This document shows positions 5,413 to 7,671 of a DNA stretch of 7,671 nt, piece after piece; within the stretch, counting starts at the first letter, position 1; each line of letters opens with the position of its first letter. A program made the translations under genes and the position numbers. Source of the stretch: Hyphomicrobiales bacterium (GTDB taxonomy: Bacteria; Pseudomonadota; Alphaproteobacteria; Rhizobiales; Devosiaceae); contig WFOP01000344.1 of the NCBI GenBank assembly GCA_015487985.1, forward strand, positions 1 to 7,671. Direction: 5' to 3'. The notes beneath the pieces were generated by a model that saw only the letters and a program-made list of their open reading frames with translations, was not told the origin of the DNA and did no database searches.

Positions 5413-5988
5413 ATGGCAGTAACGGACAGGCATTTTGTTCTTGGGAATGCCCTGAAGGGACCATTCGAAGAAACAATGCAGACCATATATTTTGGCATGG
5501 GCTGCTTTTGGGGGGCCGAGCGCCTGTTCTGGCAACGGGAGGGGGTTCGGGTCACCGCTGTGGGCTATCAGGGGGGTTTTACCCCCAACCCCACCTATGA
5601 AGAGGTATGCTCGGGCCAAACCGGTCATACTGAAGCCGTTATGGTGGTATTTGATCCTCTGATTATATCCCTTGGGGAATTGCTCAAAATATTCTGGGAA
5701 AATCATGACCCAACTCAGGGCATGGCTCAGGGCAATGATGTGGGCACCCAGTATCGTTCAGCGATATATACCACCAGCAAAGAACAGGAAAAGCCGGTGA
5801 TAACAAGTGCGCGCCTTTATGCCGAACAATTGGCAATGGCCGGCAAAAGCGCCATCACCACTGAAATTGCACCTGCCGGAGAATTTTATTATGCTGAAAC
5901 CTACCATCAGCAATATCTGGCGAAGAACCCTGATGGATATTGCGGCATAGGGGGAACCGGGGTCACATGTCCAATTCCAAACAGTTAG
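5413..5988 (+). CDS. msrA: Peptide-methionine (S)-S-oxide reductase MsrA
   Basis: MsrA reduces the S form of methionine sulfoxide, free or in proteins, back to methionine, with electrons from thioredoxin; it acts in the cytoplasm. The 191 residues show the hallmark [13 protein letters not shown], with catalytic Cys31, then [26 protein letters not shown] (about 54-79, containing the conserved GHTE), [11 protein letters not shown], and AETYHQQYL followed by the C-terminal [12 protein letters not shown] with Cys177 and Cys186 as resolving cysteines. The N-terminal [12 protein letters not shown] matches the longer MsrA subgroup. Start at ATG 5413 is chosen because GGAGGG lies 5 bases upstream and the protein then has the family N-terminus. 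The frame is open farther upstream, but that overlaps the preceding gene. The last 22 bases overlap the next gene. Confidence 0.96.
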   Translation: MAVTDRHFVLGNALKGPFEETMQTIYFGMGCFWGAERLFWQREGVRVTAVGYQGGFTPNPTYEEVCSGQTGHTEAVMVVFDPLIISLGELLKIFWENHDPTQGMAQGNDVGTQYRSAIYTTSKEQEKPVITSARLYAEQLAMAGKSAITTEIAPAGEFYYAETYHQQYLAKNPDGYCGIGGTGVTCPIPNS

Positions 5989-6386
5989 ATTATTCCGGGA
6001 TCAACTTTTTTGATCGCGATGAATTTGAAGCCTTTATCCTCAAGCTGCCGGCTGTGACACTTGTTCATCAATGGGGGAACGCTTCGGTGGGGAAAGTGGG
6101 GGGGAAGATTTTTGCCCTGTTTTCCATCTGGAACGAAGATGATGTGTGGCATGTGAGCTTCAAATGCTCCGATCTTAGTTTTGACATGCTGACCAATCTT
6201 GAGGGGGTCACCAAAGCCAAATATCTGGCACGGGCCAAATGGGTGGATGTTTCACCCCAATCAGAACTCAGCGCGCACGATATCGGGGCTTATATCGTTG
6301 AAGCGCATCGTTTGATTGCGGCAAAACTCACCAAGGCAAAAAAACAGGAACTGGGGCTTGATGGCGAACAGTTCAAAAGGGTCTAA
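5967..6386 (+). CDS. MmcQ/YjbR family (DUF419) protein
   Basis: This is a small cytoplasmic protein of 139 residues. The family fold is visible in [20 protein letters not shown] (20-39), the VGGKIFALF strand (43-52), WHVSFKC (61-67) and the long C-terminal helix [14 protein letters not shown] (108-121). WVDVS (92-96) precedes the last helices as in YjbR-like proteins. The family has a double-wing, 'CyaY-like' fold with proposed DNA binding, but its cellular role is not established. ATG 5967 lies inside the end of msrA (22-base overlap), with GGGG at 5958-5962 upstream, so translation is probably coupled to msrA. An earlier in-frame ATG at 5940 would add nine residues that do not fit the family. 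Its TAA overlaps the stop of the opposing gene. Confidence 0.88.
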   Translation: MSNSKQLDYSGINFFDRDEFEAFILKLPAVTLVHQWGNASVGKVGGKIFALFSIWNEDDVWHVSFKCSDLSFDMLTNLEGVTKAKYLARAKWVDVSPQSELSAHDIGAYIVEAHRLIAAKLTKAKKQELGLDGEQFKRV

Positions 6387-7671
6387 TTTTTCACCCCGTA
6401 AACATTAAGAATGGAACCGGGTAGCGTAAAATCTTCCAGCCAGTCGGGCAATTCACCTCTGTTGAGCGTGCGAATGAAAGAACTCTCATCCGCATCGGCA
6501 AAACCGTTCATTTCAGGCAGATAAGGGCAGGTGACAATCAGAGAAATGTCCCTTTTCTCAACAATGGTTCTGGCTTCACTCAACTCCGCGTTAAAAAATC
6601 TGAATGTATCAATCAGCCCCTGTTGATTGCGGTGGTAAGGCGCCCCCACCACCGAATGGGGGGTAAACAAAAGCAAATGCGCACCCAGATCAACCGGTGC
6701 CATGATGTTTTCGGGGGGCAATGAGGCCAAATCTTCAAAAACATCGGGTTGCAGGCAAGCCGACCTTGTCAACATGGCCTGCGCGCTGGAATTTCCCGAT
6801 ATTGGCGGGGGGGCTTCGTCCTGCCCCCGTGGCAAAATATATCCGGCCAATACAGCAATGGCCAGACCGGCAAAAGCCAGCCATGTCCCCAGCAGGCCGA
6901 TGGCATTCATCACGGACTGACGGGAAAGATAGCGCTGCCGGACCGCCAAAATAGCCCACGCACCAACGGGGGCAACCATTCCGGCAACCAGACGCGCCCC
7001 GCGCACCTGTGCCAGCACAACCAAAATGCCCACCACCAGAAACAATCCTAAAATCAGCCATTGGGGGCGCTGGGATTTTTCATGGCGAAGAATAAAAATG
7101 CTCAGGACCAACAGCGCTGCAATCGGGGGAACCACAATCCCAATCGTATAGCTGGGCAGGGCGGCCATTGAATGCCAGACGGGTTTTGCCTCGATAATTT
7201 TGGAAAGCCAGTTTTCAACCAGCCACGGCTCCATTGCCCCGTAGGGCCCACTCAGGCATTGGGGGAAAACCAGCAACAGCACACCAACCACGGAAAAACC
7301 AAGCACACCGCCAAGTATCAGGCGAGTTTGCCAACGGGCCGGCACGATGAGGGAAAGCACCACAAACACCGCCCCCACGCCAACGCCAGCCCCCACATAA
7401 ACAAGGGAAAGCGCATCGCAGGCGGCATTCCAGTTTTGCGGGGGCAAATAGATAAACATATGCACCAATGTGCCAATTCCGAAAGCAAGCCCGAACCAGC
7501 GCAGAGTTTTGCTCTTTTCAGGGGCCAGCACGTAAAACAAGCCAAAGGCGGCCACAGCCGTAATAATCTGGGGCAGCGCTTCGGTCCCGATCGCGAGTGA
7601 AGTGGCGGCGGCAATTCCCGCAAGTGCGGCCCATTTGGGATTTTCCCAGGCCCGAACCGTTGCATAAAGAA
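6383..7671 (-). CDS. Large multi-pass membrane protein, GT-C glycosyltransferase-like, C-terminal 428 residues (start beyond right edge)
   Basis: The frame is open to the window edge, so the N-terminus is missing; the internal GTG at 7555 is not the start. In the visible 428 residues there are about eight hydrophobic helices (covering about 10-45, 54-72, 86-107, 115-136, 172-196, 205-226, 231-247 and 257-283), followed by a soluble C-terminal domain of about 140 residues. Recognisable features are AIGTEALP near the left end, QCLSGPYGAMEPWLVENW (about 150-167) and, in the C-terminal domain, TPHSVVGAPYHRN and LPGSILNVYGV. I recall this arrangement from uncharacterised alphaproteobacterial membrane proteins annotated as GT-C or family-39-like glycosyltransferases. 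The catalytic N-terminal loop (typically with an acidic motif) would lie outside the window, so the enzymatic role cannot be tested here. Its TAG overlaps the TAA of the YjbR-like gene. Confidence 0.72.
   Translation of the reverse strand, partial: LYATVRAWENPKWAALAGIAAATSLAIGTEALPQIITAVAAFGLFYVLAPEKSKTLRWFGLAFGIGTLVHMFIYLPPQNWNAACDALSLVYVGAGVGVGAVFVVLSLIVPARWQTRLILGGVLGFSVVGVLLLVFPQCLSGPYGAMEPWLVENWLSKIIEAKPVWHSMAALPSYTIGIVVPPIAALLVLSIFILRHEKSQRPQWLILGLFLVVGILVVLAQVRGARLVAGMVAPVGAWAILAVRQRYLSRQSVMNAIGLLGTWLAFAGLAIAVLAGYILPRGQDEAPPPISGNSSAQAMLTRSACLQPDVFEDLASLPPENIMAPVDLGAHLLLFTPHSVVGAPYHRNQQGLIDTFRFFNAELSEARTIVEKRDISLIVTCPYLPEMNGFADADESSFIRTLNRGELPDWLEDFTLPGSILNVYGVKN

Noticed and set aside
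1..7671. CRISPR array, insertion sequence, toxin-antitoxin or defence system
   Set aside because: No regularly spaced repeats, transposase, terminal inverted repeats or recognisable defence or toxin domains were found.

Overview
The window reads as an ordinary chromosomal segment of an alphaproteobacterium. It is moderately GC-rich and gene-dense. The assignment rests on the EtfB sequence, the form of MsrA, and a pair of small two-helix membrane proteins of a kind I associate with Hyphomicrobiales-like genomes. It is an inference without database support. No phage, transposon, CRISPR, toxin-antitoxin or defence module is visible.

Layout. Positions 1-427 (minus) hold the N-terminal 142 residues of electron-transfer flavoprotein beta, with a 220-base leader that carries a perfect TTGACA and several dyads. 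Positions 648-2075 (minus) hold a tight two-gene unit: a six-helix membrane protein followed, 3 bases later, by a CPBP-family intramembrane protease. Divergent from them is an AraC-type regulator (2113-3117). Its start abuts or overlaps the start of the membrane protein, so this is the natural candidate local regulator.

Positions 3118-4190 look like a scar zone. They contain the last ~55 residues of a GcvT-like/dimethylglycine-sarcosine-dehydrogenase-type protein with no body (3244-3447), a 120-residue orphan that may be the N-terminal domain of a lost larger membrane protein (3587-3949), and non-coding sequence with AT-rich hairpins. The zone ends at tRNA-Ser(GGA) (4191-4280, minus, CCA encoded) with a probable terminator.

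After a 341-base non-coding stretch comes a plus-strand group: two paralogous small membrane proteins (4622-4927, 4967-5338), methionine sulfoxide reductase A (msrA, 5413-5988) and a MmcQ/YjbR-family protein overlapping msrA by 22 bases (5967-6386). The last meets, stop codon on stop codon, a large multi-pass membrane protein on the minus strand (6383-7671). That protein runs off the right edge and resembles GT-C glycosyltransferase-type proteins.

The groups probably act separately: electron transfer from acyl-CoA oxidation (etfB), a regulator with a membrane protease pair, and repair of oxidised methionine. I found no convincing new system. The most useful second looks are the gene remnant at 3244-3447, the unusual start of the membrane protein at 2075-2114, the conserved-looking small membrane protein pair, and the alternative hairpins over the msrA ribosome binding site.
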